DNA of 64,000 nucleotides from Acholoe squamosa (lineage: Eukaryota; Annelida; Polychaeta; Phyllodocida; Polynoidae): the NCBI GenBank assembly GCA_949317995.1, contig OX439046.1, positions 56,027,774 to 56,091,773 of the forward strand, read 5' to 3'. Positions 57,801 to 64,000 of this stretch are shown one piece after another. A model generated the notes under the pieces. The model was not told the origin of the DNA and ran no database searches. It saw only the letters and a program-made list of their open reading frames with translations. Numbering within the stretch: the stretch's first letter is position 1; every line of letters starts with the position of its first letter. Position numbers and translations under genes: made by a program.

Positions 57801-60800
57801 CTCTACATATATAGCTAAATTATCTCAATTAAGTCAAATAAGCAGAATAAGTTTTGTGGCATAGGGAAAACATGTTTATTTCTCAATGGCTCATCTTATT
57901 CCCTTATTCTTGATTTATCTGGAACTTACCTACTAGTGTCTTTGCTCTTTACAGGTTGACCGTTACTTCAAAATTGTGAGCTCGCGTAGCTTTGTATGTT
58001 ATATGTTGATAGTCGTCATGATACCGCTGATACCTGTGTTCCTGCCGTTGTCCCATGCCTCATCACTCAAGTCCTACATCAACAACTTCAGCCCTATCTG
58101 CAGCCCATTCTATGACCTTGTTAATGTGAACATGCCTGCAGGCGGCAAGCAGTACTCCATCGTTATCTTTGTGGGCACCCCAGCATTGCTCCTCTGTATC
58201 AACACGATTGGACTGGTAGGTTCTCTGTTTTTCATCTTCAGCAGATTTGACAGGTGTGAAATTTAGAATAAAAGAAGTTAGTGTTTCACCTCCTTCCAGC
58301 GAAATAAGCCAATTCAAGACTTTACAATGTAATCTACACAGGCCAGAACAAACCCGCTTTTATTTGAAAATGGCCATTCTTTGAAAGTGAATCTGCGTAA
58401 TGAATTAATGGCCTATTATATTTCTTTTATGAAAGTCATACAAGAAGGCAGCACAACTGAATACCCAACAACCTGTGCTATATTCATGCATCATGTAAAT
58501 GTTGGATACAATAACACAACTGTGACAAAACTTGTGAAATCGTAACATTAGGGGAAAATCCCTTTTTTCAAATTCATGTCTTCAGCTACATTTTGGTATT
58601 TTGCATGATAATATACTCCAAATAGCTACAGAAATATAAGATCTCAAACATGGGATGGCAGCAACATGGATAAATTCTGGATAGCCCTTAACTCAATTGC
58701 ATATTGAAATAATGTGGCATAATGCACAAAAAATGCCATTATTGGAAATCTTTTTAGACATTTATAATCATCCATAAGTTTTGATCTAGAAGGGATAATT
58801 CAATTGTTTTCAGTTATGAAATCCTTATGGACAGGTTAATAAGATAGAGTTACTTTTTATTCAAAAAGAACAAAGTTATGGTTTCCATGGCAACCAAATG
58901 TCAACAAATATGCTAAATTTAGGGGGGAAAAATTCTTTTTGGATTTTAAATAAGGTCATTTTACAAGAAAAATAGAGTTGTGGCTATAGCATAATCAGAT
59001 TCCTTAGAAAAAGTCACCCTAGAATTGTTTTCACTTAATTATTTACTCTTTTGGTCATTATCTCCTCAAATATCGCATTTAGAGCATTTGTGGGCATTTC
59101 CCTTAATGTTATGATTTTCCTTGTTTCGTCGCAATTACCTCTTAATAAGTCTTTGAACAGTTTCACCTTCTGCAGGCTCCATAAGACTTCGTGAAACTGT
59201 GGTGCACTGTTATTTGTGGTTGCTAGCGATTAAACACATGGTCCCCTTGTTACATAGGTGCTATATTTGAAGAATGTGTGGAAGAAGAGGGAGCAGCCTA
59301 TGTTGGATCCTGAACAGCAGCAGCCCACCCCATGGTCGTCCATTGTGTGCATGATAACTGGCCAAGTCTATGGGATAACTGTCGCTGTGGTCGGTAAGTC
59401 TCTAAAACCACTTCAACCATTTAAAAAAACCCTGCTTACAATCCCTACCCATAAACTAGTTCAGATACTTGTTATATGTGAGCCAGCAAGCAGAAATGGG
59501 GGTTCCTGCGGGATTTAGTACCTGTTTTAGCCACCAGGGGACACCACTATGGGCTAGAATAGGAAAAATATGCCTAAAACTATTATAGGGTACTTTTTTA
59601 TGGAGAATTCAATGATTTTAGATAAAACATTCTATTTTGGGTGGAAAGGTTCCAAATTAGGCATGTAAAAAGAACGTTTTTGGGCCTAAATAGTCATTTT
59701 TGTTGATGTCTGTTGCCATGGAAACATGATTTTCATTCTAAATAGGAAAATCAATTATCCCATCTGAGAGAATCTTTCACTAGGTTTACTATGGTGAAAA
59801 CAGAATGAAAATATCATTTCTAGATCAAAAGTTATAGGCAAAAGAATAAAAATGTATGCTAATTTAGCAAATTAGCATAAATTATGCTAATTATATATGT
59901 ATCTCATGAATAATTAGGCATAGAGCTTATTGCCATTCAGGAAATGGTCACACCTACCTAAGTTTAGCAAGCCATTCCTCTAAAACTAACAGGAGTATCT
60001 TCTCTTGCAATATATCACTGAAAAGCCAGTGATCTGAATTTTAAAGTTGACTTTTAGCACAAAGCCCCCTTTCTCCTTGCCTCTACACAATTATAGTCCT
60101 ATGGCGCAGACACGTTTGAGGACCTATGTTCGATAGTAATCAAATGACCCCCAAATCACTTTACTAGATATATCATTTTGGCAGCCCAGCCCATCAGAAT
60201 CCTGCAAGTAGCACAACAGAAGCGAATAGCCATTGACAATACTGCCAATATCCACCACCAGGTGGCAGCATGTACAGTCAAGTGACCAGGTTATTTTCAA
60301 CATGTGCCAATGCTTCAGTATTGGCCTATTATATGAACTTCTATAGTTATGGTAAGCTGAACAACCCATGCATATATCTAGCAGGGTGATTTGAGTTCCT
60401 CGGACATGTAGCAATCCAACTAGCTCTGTCCAGTTTACTATGCAAGGTACTCAAACAGTAGAGAAGTTCATTTAATCCCACAAGCTTTTTATAAGGCCTA
60501 TACTGATGAACACACTGTTGTGTTACCTGTTACAATTGACAATAGTACTGTAGGTATACTGATGTAGACACTTTGTGTTACCTGTTACATGTAACAATAC
60601 TGTAGGTATACTGATGCACACACTTTGTGTTACCTGTTACATGTAACAATACTGTAGGTATACTGATGTACACACTTTGTGTTACCTGTTACATGTAACA
60701 ATACTGTAGGTATACTGATGTAGACACTTTGTGTTACCTGTTACATGTAACACTACTGTAGGTATACTGATGCACACACAGCATGTTACCTGTGATAGTA

Positions 60801-62839
60801 ACAATAATGCATGACTACTGATGCATACACTGCTAATTAACTGTTACATGTAGGATTACTGTAGATATACTGCTGTACACACTGTGTGCTACCTATTTGT
60901 AATATTATTTCAGGTATGATGATCTACACAAGGGCATTGGTCATACCAGAGAGGTTGGCAGTCAATGTAAGCCTGTTCATGGTACCATCCTTCATCCTCT
61001 TCTCCCCACTCAGCTTCCTCATCACTCCATTCAGGGAATCCAAAATGTAAGTTTTATATTCCTATGTTCTTCCTCACTCTAATCAGGAAATCCAAAATGG
61101 AAGTTTGTGTTTTCATGTTCTTCATCATTCCAATCAGGGATTCCAAAATGTAAGTCTGAGATTCTTATGTTTCTCATTACTTCAATCGGGGAAGCCAAAA
61201 TATGAGTTATAACTCGTCATTGTCCCCATCAATCCAATCAGGGAACCCAAGAAGTGAGTTTTATTTCTTTTGTTCCTTATAACCCCAATCAGGGAAGCCA
61301 AAATGTGAGTTTTATCTTCTCAGGTTCCTCATAACTCCAATCAGGGAGTCCAAAAACTTACTTTTATATTCTCATCTTAGTAACGGTCATGTTTCTCATG
61401 AAAACTCCCCTTATCTCAACCAGCTTGAGGAATTGCTCTGATCAAATCCTGAACAACCGCAAGTCTACACTGCGCCGCATGGGAGGTTTCAACCGACGTG
61501 CTAGTCGTGCCTACCAAAAACTAAGCGTCTATTTGGAGGCTAATGGCAAGGTAGGCAAGACTCATGGAGATGTTTTCCAAATGTTTCAATGTGTGCAGTT
61601 TCTCCTTTCATTCCTTTTTACAGCAAATATAGAGGTCTAGGTCAAGCTGGCTTCACCTCGATTACTACCGTTCACGAGTCGTTGTTGGCTTACAGGGATT
61701 TTGGGATAAAGTAGTTCTGCCTGCAGACAAGTACCATGCTTACTAATATTCCCCATCAAACAGGGACCCACAATGCTTAAATACAAGAGAAGCATTCCCT
61801 AGAATGTGTCTTGTGGTGAGATTGGGCCTGGGTTTAATTCCTTGAGGTCCTTTGACATTTGTGCTATTACCTTCCCAGATTACCTCTGGTGAGCTCTTGT
61901 TAGGCGCGTAAAGCCTTTACCGTCACAGAGTTGTATATCATATGTATCATACACTTTACATCATTTGTATCGTACAGGTTACCCCTGGTGAGGCACTACT
62001 CATGGCACGTAAGATGGCCTTCATGATCAAACACTTCCACGAAGAGGGCATGGTGTGTGATGACATCAGTACAGACTTTGTCGTTATCGGGGTTGACCCG
62101 AAGGTAAGTTAACTTAATGCGTTTAGGTCTGATTGTATATGCATGCATCATGCCTAGTGGCCATCATGATGCATGAACATAGTCTTGGTGAGCCTTGCAT
62201 TGAGCCTACAGGTTTGATACACTCCTAGATGTTTGGCATGATGGTGGCAAATTGACTAGCCAGCACTTCATAAGACATCACATTGACCAGTTGGAATGAT
62301 GCGCTAGTGGATTAGTGGTCTTTACAGGGCGAACAAAATCCTTGATACCAGAATATTCATAAATGAGATTCAAACTTCTGCATGAGAATTGCACTCCAGA
62401 ATATAAGGTTATATTGCAATTATGCCAATACCTCTGATGGTAGAAATCCCCATAAAGAATAATACTGGGCAACATTTTGAATAGGTATATGCCCTTCAAG
62501 CTTCTAAATAATACAAAAATAAATTGCATCGCATAACTTATTTTCTTGCAGCAACGTGTTTTGGATTATGACCTTATCGTAACGACTGAGTACCCTAAAT
62601 GTGATGTGCACGAATGGCGCCGTCAGCGAGATGTGGCGCTATTTGGTGAGGTTGTGAAGGCGCTTGTTGATGGTATCCAAGCGGCTAAACAGAAAAGGAT
62701 GATGAGTAAGAAGGTGTCATTCAAGATGCAGCTGTCAAACACGCTGTCAAACCAGCTGTCAAAACGTTCGAAGGCTGACAAGAAGAAGAATGAGGACAAA
62801 GTTGAGGAAGATAAGAAAAATAATGCTGAAAAAGCTTGA
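33785..62839 (+). CDS. LDLa-ectodomain 7TM receptor with kinase-like tail, 16 coding exons
   Basis: Exons: 33785-33875, 50520-50645, 51697-51816, 52377-52490, 53083-53166, 54449-54808, 55509-55690, 56051-56204, 56755-56938, 57511-57649, 57955-58215, 59258-59393, 60914-61046, 61424-61550, 61978-62103 and 62552-62839. Every junction has GT..AG and compatible phase; the sum is 2625 nt, 874 residues. Order: signal peptide (1-28), two four-cysteine LDLa-like modules (about 31-112), a Cys-rich segment, a full LDLa (about 179-216), an unrecognised ectodomain to 410, seven membrane helices (411-694), then a tail whose 728-821 segment resembles the kinase C-lobe from alpha-D to alpha-F, and a Lys-rich end. 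The helices resemble rhodopsin/LGR receptors (Cys486 before TM3, FLITPFRES after TM7). Ligand unknown. The weakest points are the first intron (16.6 kb) and the exact end of exon 11. Confidence 0.75.
33923..34445. repeat. 43-bp minisatellite next to the receptor exon 1 donor
   Basis: About 12 units of CCATAAAACCTCACATACAA plus GGTGCACACTTCATATATAG follow at 41-43 bp spacing. The array begins about 50 bp after the exon 1 donor at 33876. Its CAAGGTGCACACTTCATAT phrase resembles the donor region CCAGGTATGTCAACACTTCATAT. The ATAAGGTGCAC core also resembles the local MITE family, so the origin is ambiguous. Confidence 0.85.
34719..34842. mobile_element. 124-bp fold-back MITE
   Basis: Arms of roughly 50 bp (AAGTAACCAATGGATAATTC... 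against ...GAATTATCCATTGACTACTT) flank a short GC-rich loop GCGGCCGTAGGCC. The whole unit would form one long hairpin. No coding content. Confidence 0.75.
34960..35205. repeat. triplicated GGCAGCGGACAGCGACAGCG module
   Basis: Three copies of GTGTATATACACCTC..CCCGGCAGCGGACAGCGACAG..CACACGGC (near 34960, 35070 and 35150) are spaced about 80-110 bp apart. They directly abut the tRNA-like sequence at 35206 and may be the body of the same SINE-type repeat. Confidence 0.6.
35206..35282 (-). mobile_element. tRNA-like SINE head
   Basis: Read on the minus strand, a 77-nt unit starts GATGCGGTGGTCTAGCGGTT (A-box-like), contains AGATCGAGCCCC (B-box-like) and closes with CGCATC, which pairs with the first six bases. 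It is followed by TTTTTT, a pol III terminator. The anticodon and T arms do not fold canonically, so this is a tRNA-derived pseudogene or SINE head, not a working tRNA. Confidence 0.5.
35424..35500 (+). mobile_element. second tRNA-related SINE head
   Basis: GTGGCGCACTGCATAGGGAG resembles an A box and AGGTTCAACCCCTACCA a B box, at tRNA-like spacing. A related minus-strand unit is at 35840-35905 (GTGTGGCGTAATGGCTAAGG ... GGGTTCAATAC). Neither folds as a convincing tRNA. Confidence 0.4.
35548..35608. repeat. double GGTTATCCATGGATAACC palindrome
   Basis: Two nearly perfect palindromes of GTTATCCATGGATAAC stand about 15 bp apart, and the outer sequence (GTGCAG ... CTGCAC) is itself inverted, giving a compact nested hairpin of about 55 bp. 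Confidence 0.7.
36021..36350 (+). mobile_element. LTR-like segment of a gypsy element
   Basis: It begins TGTGGCGG and contains a TATATAA promoter-like site (36174-36180) and an AATAAA (36294-36299), in the order expected for an LTR U3-R. Directly after it lies a decayed RNase H. I did not find the partner LTR, so boundaries are approximate. Confidence 0.4.
36361..37800 (+). pseudogene. Ty3/gypsy pol relic: RNase H and integrase fragments
   Basis: Remnants appear in order: RNase H end (KELLAIVFGLRKFRHY, then VRMDHASLKM and IEHRPGK-like VEHRPGKQHG), integrase zinc-binding region (HGALLAGHLGQTRTTRRL, CARCEACIRR), start of the core (RIAMDVMGPLPVTDRGNRY) and C-terminal module (WTGPWRVEGRLGTAVYEIK). 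The integrase core is deleted near 37305-37325, there are frame changes near 37380 and 37650, and a MITE interrupts RNase H at 36414-36512. The expected ADALSR site carries a triplicated GNAN insert. This retrotransposon relic cannot be functional. It lies inside receptor intron 1. Confidence 0.85.
36414..36512. mobile_element. 99-bp MITE inserted in the gypsy RNase H, TA duplicated
   Basis: Ends CCCAGCTAGCACAAC and GTTGTGCTAGCAGGG are 15-bp inverted repeats with one mismatch. TA is present on both sides (36412-36413, 36513-36514). Removing the element and one TA restores an uninterrupted RHYLVGRP reading frame in the host gypsy sequence, which proves the insertion. Confidence 0.9.
37801..39400. 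other. anonymous intronic DNA, possible LTR remnant
   Basis: No coding sequence was recognised. An AATAAA at 39015-39020, followed about 200-400 bp later by gag-like frames, would fit the 3' part of another LTR, but no matching second LTR was seen. AT-rich with TTCAATTG-type phrases repeated at 38255-38330. Confidence 0.3.
39430..41510 (+). pseudogene. gag-like retroelement relic with C2H2-type zinc fingers
   Basis: GC-rich sequence, unlike its AT-rich surroundings, contains successive broken frames: an Arg/Glu-rich helix region (39550-39870), a Ser/Arg-rich part (40174-40440), then two zinc-finger-like units (CDLCQERGEGQWW...HRERHMKKHD and CPEPDCGH...LRSHVKRRHP) at about 40510-40700, and a helical segment (41030-41190). 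Several stops and frame changes interrupt it. Base composition and position after a gypsy pol relic suggest retroelement gag, but the fingers are unlike the usual CCHC knuckle. A decayed host zinc-finger gene cannot be excluded. Confidence 0.5.
41511..42066. other. intronic DNA, nothing recognised
   Basis: AT-rich with GTGTG-rich patches (41760-41830). Two similar phrases, AATTAGAGTAG.CCC (41705, 41948) each followed by a TGACTACAGGTGT phrase, suggest a degenerate 240-bp duplication. Confidence 0.35.
42067..42303. mobile_element. TTTAACCCTTTAA-ended MITE
   Basis: The 237-bp unit has inverted ends TTTAACCCTTTAAAGG and CCCTTAAAGGGTTAAA, with CATCATGATGCAT motifs inside. A diverged relative lies at about 62130-62330 in another intron of the same gene. 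The interior motif resembles the unit of the adjacent 36-bp satellite. Confidence 0.65.
42740..43600. repeat. 36-bp satellite (GCATGATGCATTAATGCGGC...)
   Basis: About 20 units of GCATGATGCATTAATGCGGC plus ATGATGCACATACAGG follow head to tail at exactly 36 bp, with degenerate copies at the left. Because 36 is a multiple of three and no stop is present, long artefactual open frames appear on both strands. The right edge (ACATACAGGGTTAA) resembles the inside-out end of the TTTAACCC MITE, so the array may have grown inside such an element. Confidence 0.9.
43601..44189. other. intronic DNA, nothing recognised
   Basis: No repeat or domain was seen between the satellite and the target duplication of the next element at 44190-44198. 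Confidence 0.4.
44199..49235. mobile_element. 5-kb foldback-like transposon packed with TGCCCCNGGGGCA palindromes
   Basis: Terminal inverted repeats start GCAGGATACAACTTGTG and run about 41 bp with one mismatch into the first palindrome. CAATCAGTG flanks both ends (44190-44198 and 49236-49244), a perfect 9-bp target duplication. The interior is mainly palindromes of type ATGCCCCNGGGGCAT about every 20-60 bp, separated by short AT-rich spacers. Related inner termini occur at 44534 and 46877 (+) and at about 47904 (inverted). The stretch 45930-46620 is free of palindromes and holds ordinary AT-rich sequence. No transposase frame is visible, so it is non-autonomous. A 9-bp duplication with modular inverted repeats fits foldback or Mutator-like elements (established features of those groups). 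Confidence 0.85.
49245..50262. other. intronic DNA before the TTC tract
   Basis: Nothing recognised: AT-rich, with a G-run at 49253-49263 and short open frames of no apparent meaning. Confidence 0.4.
50263..50454 (+). repeat. uninterrupted (TTC)64 microsatellite
   Basis: By direct reading the repeat is 192 bp of perfect TTC, ending about 65 bp before the exon 2 acceptor at 50519. The open frames it produces (poly-Phe, poly-Ser) are artefacts. GAA/TTC tracts can form triplexes and, as an extreme pyrimidine tract, it could affect acceptor use here. Confidence 0.95.
50520..53166 (+). CDS. receptor exons 2-5: atypical LDLa modules and Cys-rich segment
   Basis: Four phase-1 exons (50520-50645, 51697-51816, 52377-52490, 53083-53166). 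Exons 2 and 3 each encode an LDLa-like module with only four cysteines, as in CDGVADCGDSSDEHDC and CDGWQDCPDAADEEHC. By position the first and third cysteines are missing, and these form one disulphide in normal LDLa. Exons 4 and 5 encode a short Cys-rich region (CNRGVPC, RCIQPDRC, IQCMDF) that I do not recognise. Every donor is a GT consensus (GTAAGT, GTGAGT or GTACGT). Confidence 0.7.
52795..52990 (+). repeat. (CACT)n simple-repeat region
   Basis: A degenerate CACT/CAGT tract, densest at 52845-52875, in receptor intron 4. Just upstream (52640-52680) is AAACCTCATGTATGAGGCGC, a relative of the local ATAAGGCGCAC repeats. Confidence 0.8.
53851..54031. mobile_element. 181-bp MITE with GTGGTCATTATTTATCAAC ends
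   Basis: The left arm AGGAAGTGGTCATTATTTAT and the inverse right arm ATAAATAATGACCACTCCCT flank a G-rich then C-rich interior, all in receptor intron 5. No coding potential. A-rich simple sequence follows at 54057-54100. Confidence 0.7.
54449..56204 (+). CDS. receptor exons 6-8: complete LDLa and unrecognised juxtamembrane ectodomain
   Basis: Exon 6 (54449-54808) starts with a canonical six-cysteine LDLa (CGTGKYHCRGSNTC...CDRSRDCLRGDDEKFC). It continues with about 85 residues of mixed strand-like sequence (KCTDTLTKKSQTFIGDLWMN). Exons 7 (55509-55690) and 8 (56051-56204) give a helix-rich stretch (VRYLAALRKLYL, ALVESNCDSLHSNINTC) with several cysteines up to TM1. In relaxin-type LGR receptors leucine-rich repeats occupy this position; I see no LRR pattern, so this is a different hinge-like domain. 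Confidence 0.7.
55141..55500 (+). repeat. 51-bp array copying the exon 7 acceptor junction
   Basis: Seven units are spaced 50-51 bp apart (GTTTTGTCT at 55141, 55192, 55243, 55294, 55345 and 55446; GTCTTGCCT at 55395). Each carries TCTATTTCAGAGACAGTGAC, then ATGGTGTTGAGGTA. The true exon start (ATTACAG|AGGTGGTTCCAGCC..TTGGTGAGGTAC) aligns with this unit, so the array looks like tandem copies of the acceptor plus about 25 nt of exon. Confidence 0.75.
56360..56754 (+). repeat. 51-bp then 41-bp array copying the exon 9 (TM1) acceptor junction
   Basis: Eight pseudo-acceptors precede the real one at 56754, ending at 56373, 56425, 56476, 56527, 56578, 56632, 56672 and 56713. Units read GCTGTTTCAGACATGTTGTG then ACATTGCTCAGTGTCTGCTC. 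The real exon begins GCTGTTTCAG|ACATCTTGTG with GTTGGCTCAG 23 bp later, which aligns closely. Copies carry in-frame TGA, so use of an upstream acceptor would truncate the receptor. Confidence 0.85.
56755..61046 (+). CDS. receptor exons 9-13: seven-transmembrane domain
   Basis: Exons 56755-56938 (TM1-2), 57511-57649 (TM3), 57955-58215 (TM4-5), 59258-59393 (ICL3-TM6) and 60914-61046 (TM7). Helices are evident: ILWILIGVGSALNLIYII, LVTIFIANLLTLLSLLGL, SITSLSYLLYSTALVIMIL, FVCYMLIVVMIPLIPVFL, IVIFVGTPALLLCINTIGL, SIVCMITGQVYGITVAVV and VSLFMVPSFILFSPLSFL. Cys486 and the ECL2 Cys (SPICSPF) could form the usual disulphide. A DRY triplet occurs (520-522) but about ten residues too far from Cys486 for the standard TM3 position. 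The NPxxY site reads SPLSF. VIPERL..VSLFMVPSFIL..LITPFRES resembles TM7 of relaxin/LGR receptors. Class is probable, not certain. Confidence 0.7.
58216..59257. other. receptor intron 11, nothing recognised
   Basis: The intron begins at the donor GTAGGT at 58216. Reading through it would add GSLFFIFSRFDRCEI and stop at 58266. AT-rich, with no repeats identified. Confidence 0.45.
59394..60489. other. receptor intron 12, left part
   Basis: AT-rich with TTAGCAAATTAGCATAAATT-type repeated phrases near 59860-59900. No coding sequence. The right part of the intron is the 52-bp array. Confidence 0.45.
60490..60913 (+). repeat. 52-bp array copying the exon 13 (TM7) acceptor junction
   Basis: Seven or more units, with AG at 60553, 60605, 60657, 60709, 60761, 60813 and 60864, read TGTAGGTATACTGATGTACA, then CACTTTGTGTTACCTGTTAC. 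The true junction reads TTTCAG|GTATGATGATCTAC followed by ACAAGGGCATTGGTCATACC and aligns with the unit. Spacing is 51-52 bp except the last (49). Confidence 0.75.
61016..61380 (+). repeat. 51-52-bp array copying the exon 13 donor junction
   Basis: The real end of exon 13 (CATTCAGGGAATCCAAAAT|GTAAGTTTTAT) is followed by six diverged copies. The shared TCAGG/TCGGG anchor is at 61031 (real), 61083, 61134, 61186, 61238, 61289 and 61341. Donor sites remain as GTAAGT (real, copy 2) and GTGAGT (copies 4 and 5), and are lost in copies 1, 3 and 6. Each copy includes the C-terminal TM7 coding segment ITPFRESK in recognisable form. Confidence 0.9.
61424..62839 (+). CDS. receptor exons 14-16: kinase C-lobe-like cytoplasmic tail
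   Basis: Exons 61424-61550, 61978-62103 and 62552-62839. After a basic linker, LSVYLEANGKVTPGEALLMA fits alpha-D/alpha-E of tyrosine-type kinases, and HFHEEGMVCDDISTDFVVI fits the catalytic loop (HRDLxxxN): the HRD triplet is Cys764-Asp765-Asp766 and the metal-binding Asn is Phe771. VLDYDL fits the DFG strand (Asp784-Tyr-Asp). RDVALFGEVVKAL fits alpha-F (DVWSFG). No N-lobe (glycine loop, VAIK lysine) is present between TM7 and this segment, so it should be inactive and perhaps a scaffold. The last 50 residues are Lys/Asp/Glu-rich. This is family recall by eye; a profile search is needed. Confidence 0.6.
62104..62551. other. receptor intron 15 with a MITE relic
   Basis: The stretch 62130-62330 (ATGCATGCATCATGCC ... 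GGCCATCATGATGCATGAA) is a diverged relative of the 42067-42303 MITE. Nothing else was recognised. Confidence 0.5.
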
Positions 62840-63811
62840 TGGAACTAGTGAAATTAGCTTAAGTCTCTCAAAAAGGGTGTAGGTCTGATGCAAGTATTGC
62901 TTAGTGAGCAGTCGCCGTGTTATATGTCAATGGCGGTATTTATTATCATACACAACAGAGCTGTGACTAATATTTGCATATATGCTTATTGTATAGGCTA
63001 TTTCTCAGTGTCTTATTTGTCTTATATAGACAAGAATCTGTGACCTGCAAGTCAAAGTAACTGCTGTGGTGCTGACCTACATGTGTAAAAAGCTGCATCT
63101 AACAGAAGAATTACAGAAAATATAATGTATACTCTAGATAAAAAGACTCTTTAGACGAAGTTGCTGTCATCTCGTTTAGCTGCTAGACACACAGTGGCTT
63201 GTCATACAACCAAAGACATATAAACACCCTTTTGTGTTCATGAGAGTCGTCAGTAATCAACTGTCAAACTACTATGTTAGACCAACCATAGATAGTAGTG
63301 GAGTTTTATTGTAGGCTTATTCTTGTCTAGTGTTAATCATGAGAGGGGAGCAATTCCGAACACCTCAAACACTAGATTTCTTTTTTTTTTCGAATCAGTT
63401 TATTTTCAAATTTTATAAAAGCGTGATATGGCCATGTACGTAAGCAGAGCAATCCACATTTTCATTGTGTTGTCGCCTCAGTGCAACAAGTTTCATTGGG
63501 TGTAGGCGGGAGTGGAGCTGGTTCTGGTGACATGCATTGATAAGCTGATAAGATGACAACCAGCATGTCCCTGGATAACATCCACTTCCAGGGACAAATT
63601 ATCCATCATGACAATGCCTTATCAGTGTGTATTGCCACCTTTGGTATAACCAGCGAAATTCAAAATGGTGGACCCACTAGGTATAGGTCTAGGCTCCTAT
63701 AGATCTGCACCTTTCAAGTTTTGCAGGAGAGACAAAAGAGGTGTTGCAATTACTATGGCACACAGTATACACAATCATATTGCACTGGGGCCTGTGGGAA
63801 CACATAACATA
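62840..63811. other. 3' flank of the receptor gene
   Basis: Presumptive 3' UTR. I see no canonical AATAAA in the first 700 bp, so the transcript end is undetermined. T-rich run at 63380-63391. Confidence 0.4.
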
Positions 63812-64000
63812 CCCAGCAAATTGTTGTCATCTGTCGCCATGATTGGTCATCAATGGTGACTCCTTTTTGAGTGATAACTCATTCCATCATCTTTTGCCAC
63901 TGTGTTAGACTCACGTGGCATAGAAATTGCTATTCCTGGTGATCTTGTGCTATAACGATGTCGTGTTCCATCTAGCGACATGTGTGAGCCACTTCACACA
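63812..64000. mobile_element. CCCAGCAAATTG MITE, copy 2 (cut by window end)
   Basis: Starts CCCAGCAAATTGTTGTC directly after TA (63810-63811) and matches 32909-33098 nearly base for base, with a few substitutions and a 2-bp deletion near 63905. The right end lies beyond the window. Confidence 0.8.

Noticed and set aside
57955..57978. DRY motif as proof of a class A GPCR
   Set aside because: The triplet lies about ten residues beyond its expected distance from the TM3 cysteine, so it may be coincidental; it is used only as weak support.
58216..58268. Extending receptor exon 11 to the stop at 58266 or to a donor at about 58256
   Set aside because: The later donor gives a stop on joining to 59258; the GTAGGT at 58216 keeps phase 0 and a natural TM5-ICL3 sequence. 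A read-through truncated isoform remains possible.

Overview
The window is animal nuclear DNA. Genes are split into many exons with GT..AG introns, domains are metazoan (DAXX, LDL-receptor class A, a 7TM receptor), and introns and intergenic DNA are full of small transposons, minisatellites and SINE relics. It looks like an invertebrate, perhaps a deuterostome or lophotrochozoan; the species cannot be named from the sequence. All three recognisable genes are on the + strand.

Layout. (1) Positions 2-124 may be the 3' end of an upstream gene. (2) 791-16014 is a nine-exon DAXX homologue whose exon phases join into one 2215-residue frame. It has the N-terminal helical-bundle domain, the H3.3-H4 binding domain and acidic tract, then a very large 4.7-kb last exon with at least six SUMO-interacting-like motifs, ending in the VLSDSD-type C-terminus known from vertebrate DAXX. 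(3) 16015-22840 is intergenic, with a 1.8-kb hAT-like element and two copies of a 'TACCGTAATC' MITE. (4) 22841-24652 is a three-exon gene for a 188-residue secretory-pathway protein with three LDLa modules and a C-terminal KTEL. (5) 24653-33784 is intergenic with repeats. (6) 33785-62839 is a 16-exon gene of one continuous 874-residue frame: signal peptide, LDLa modules, an unrecognised membrane-proximal ectodomain, seven membrane helices resembling rhodopsin/LGR receptors, and a cytoplasmic tail resembling the C-lobe of a protein kinase with broken catalytic motifs. Its 16.6-kb first intron holds a decayed Ty3/gypsy element, a zinc-finger gag-like relic, a 36-bp satellite and a 5-kb palindrome-packed transposon with matching inverted ends and a 9-bp target duplication.

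The most unusual observations are: the LDLa-7TM-pseudokinase architecture; four intronic minisatellites in that gene, all with a 51-52 bp period, each apparently made from copies of the adjacent exon's own splice junction; the 5-kb element built from dozens of TGCCCCNGGGGCA palindromes; and the poly-SIM expansion of DAXX. How the genes relate functionally is not evident. DAXX is a nuclear histone chaperone and SUMO reader, while the two LDLa genes encode secretory or membrane proteins. Exon joins are my own reading of splice sites and phases; no transcript data were available.
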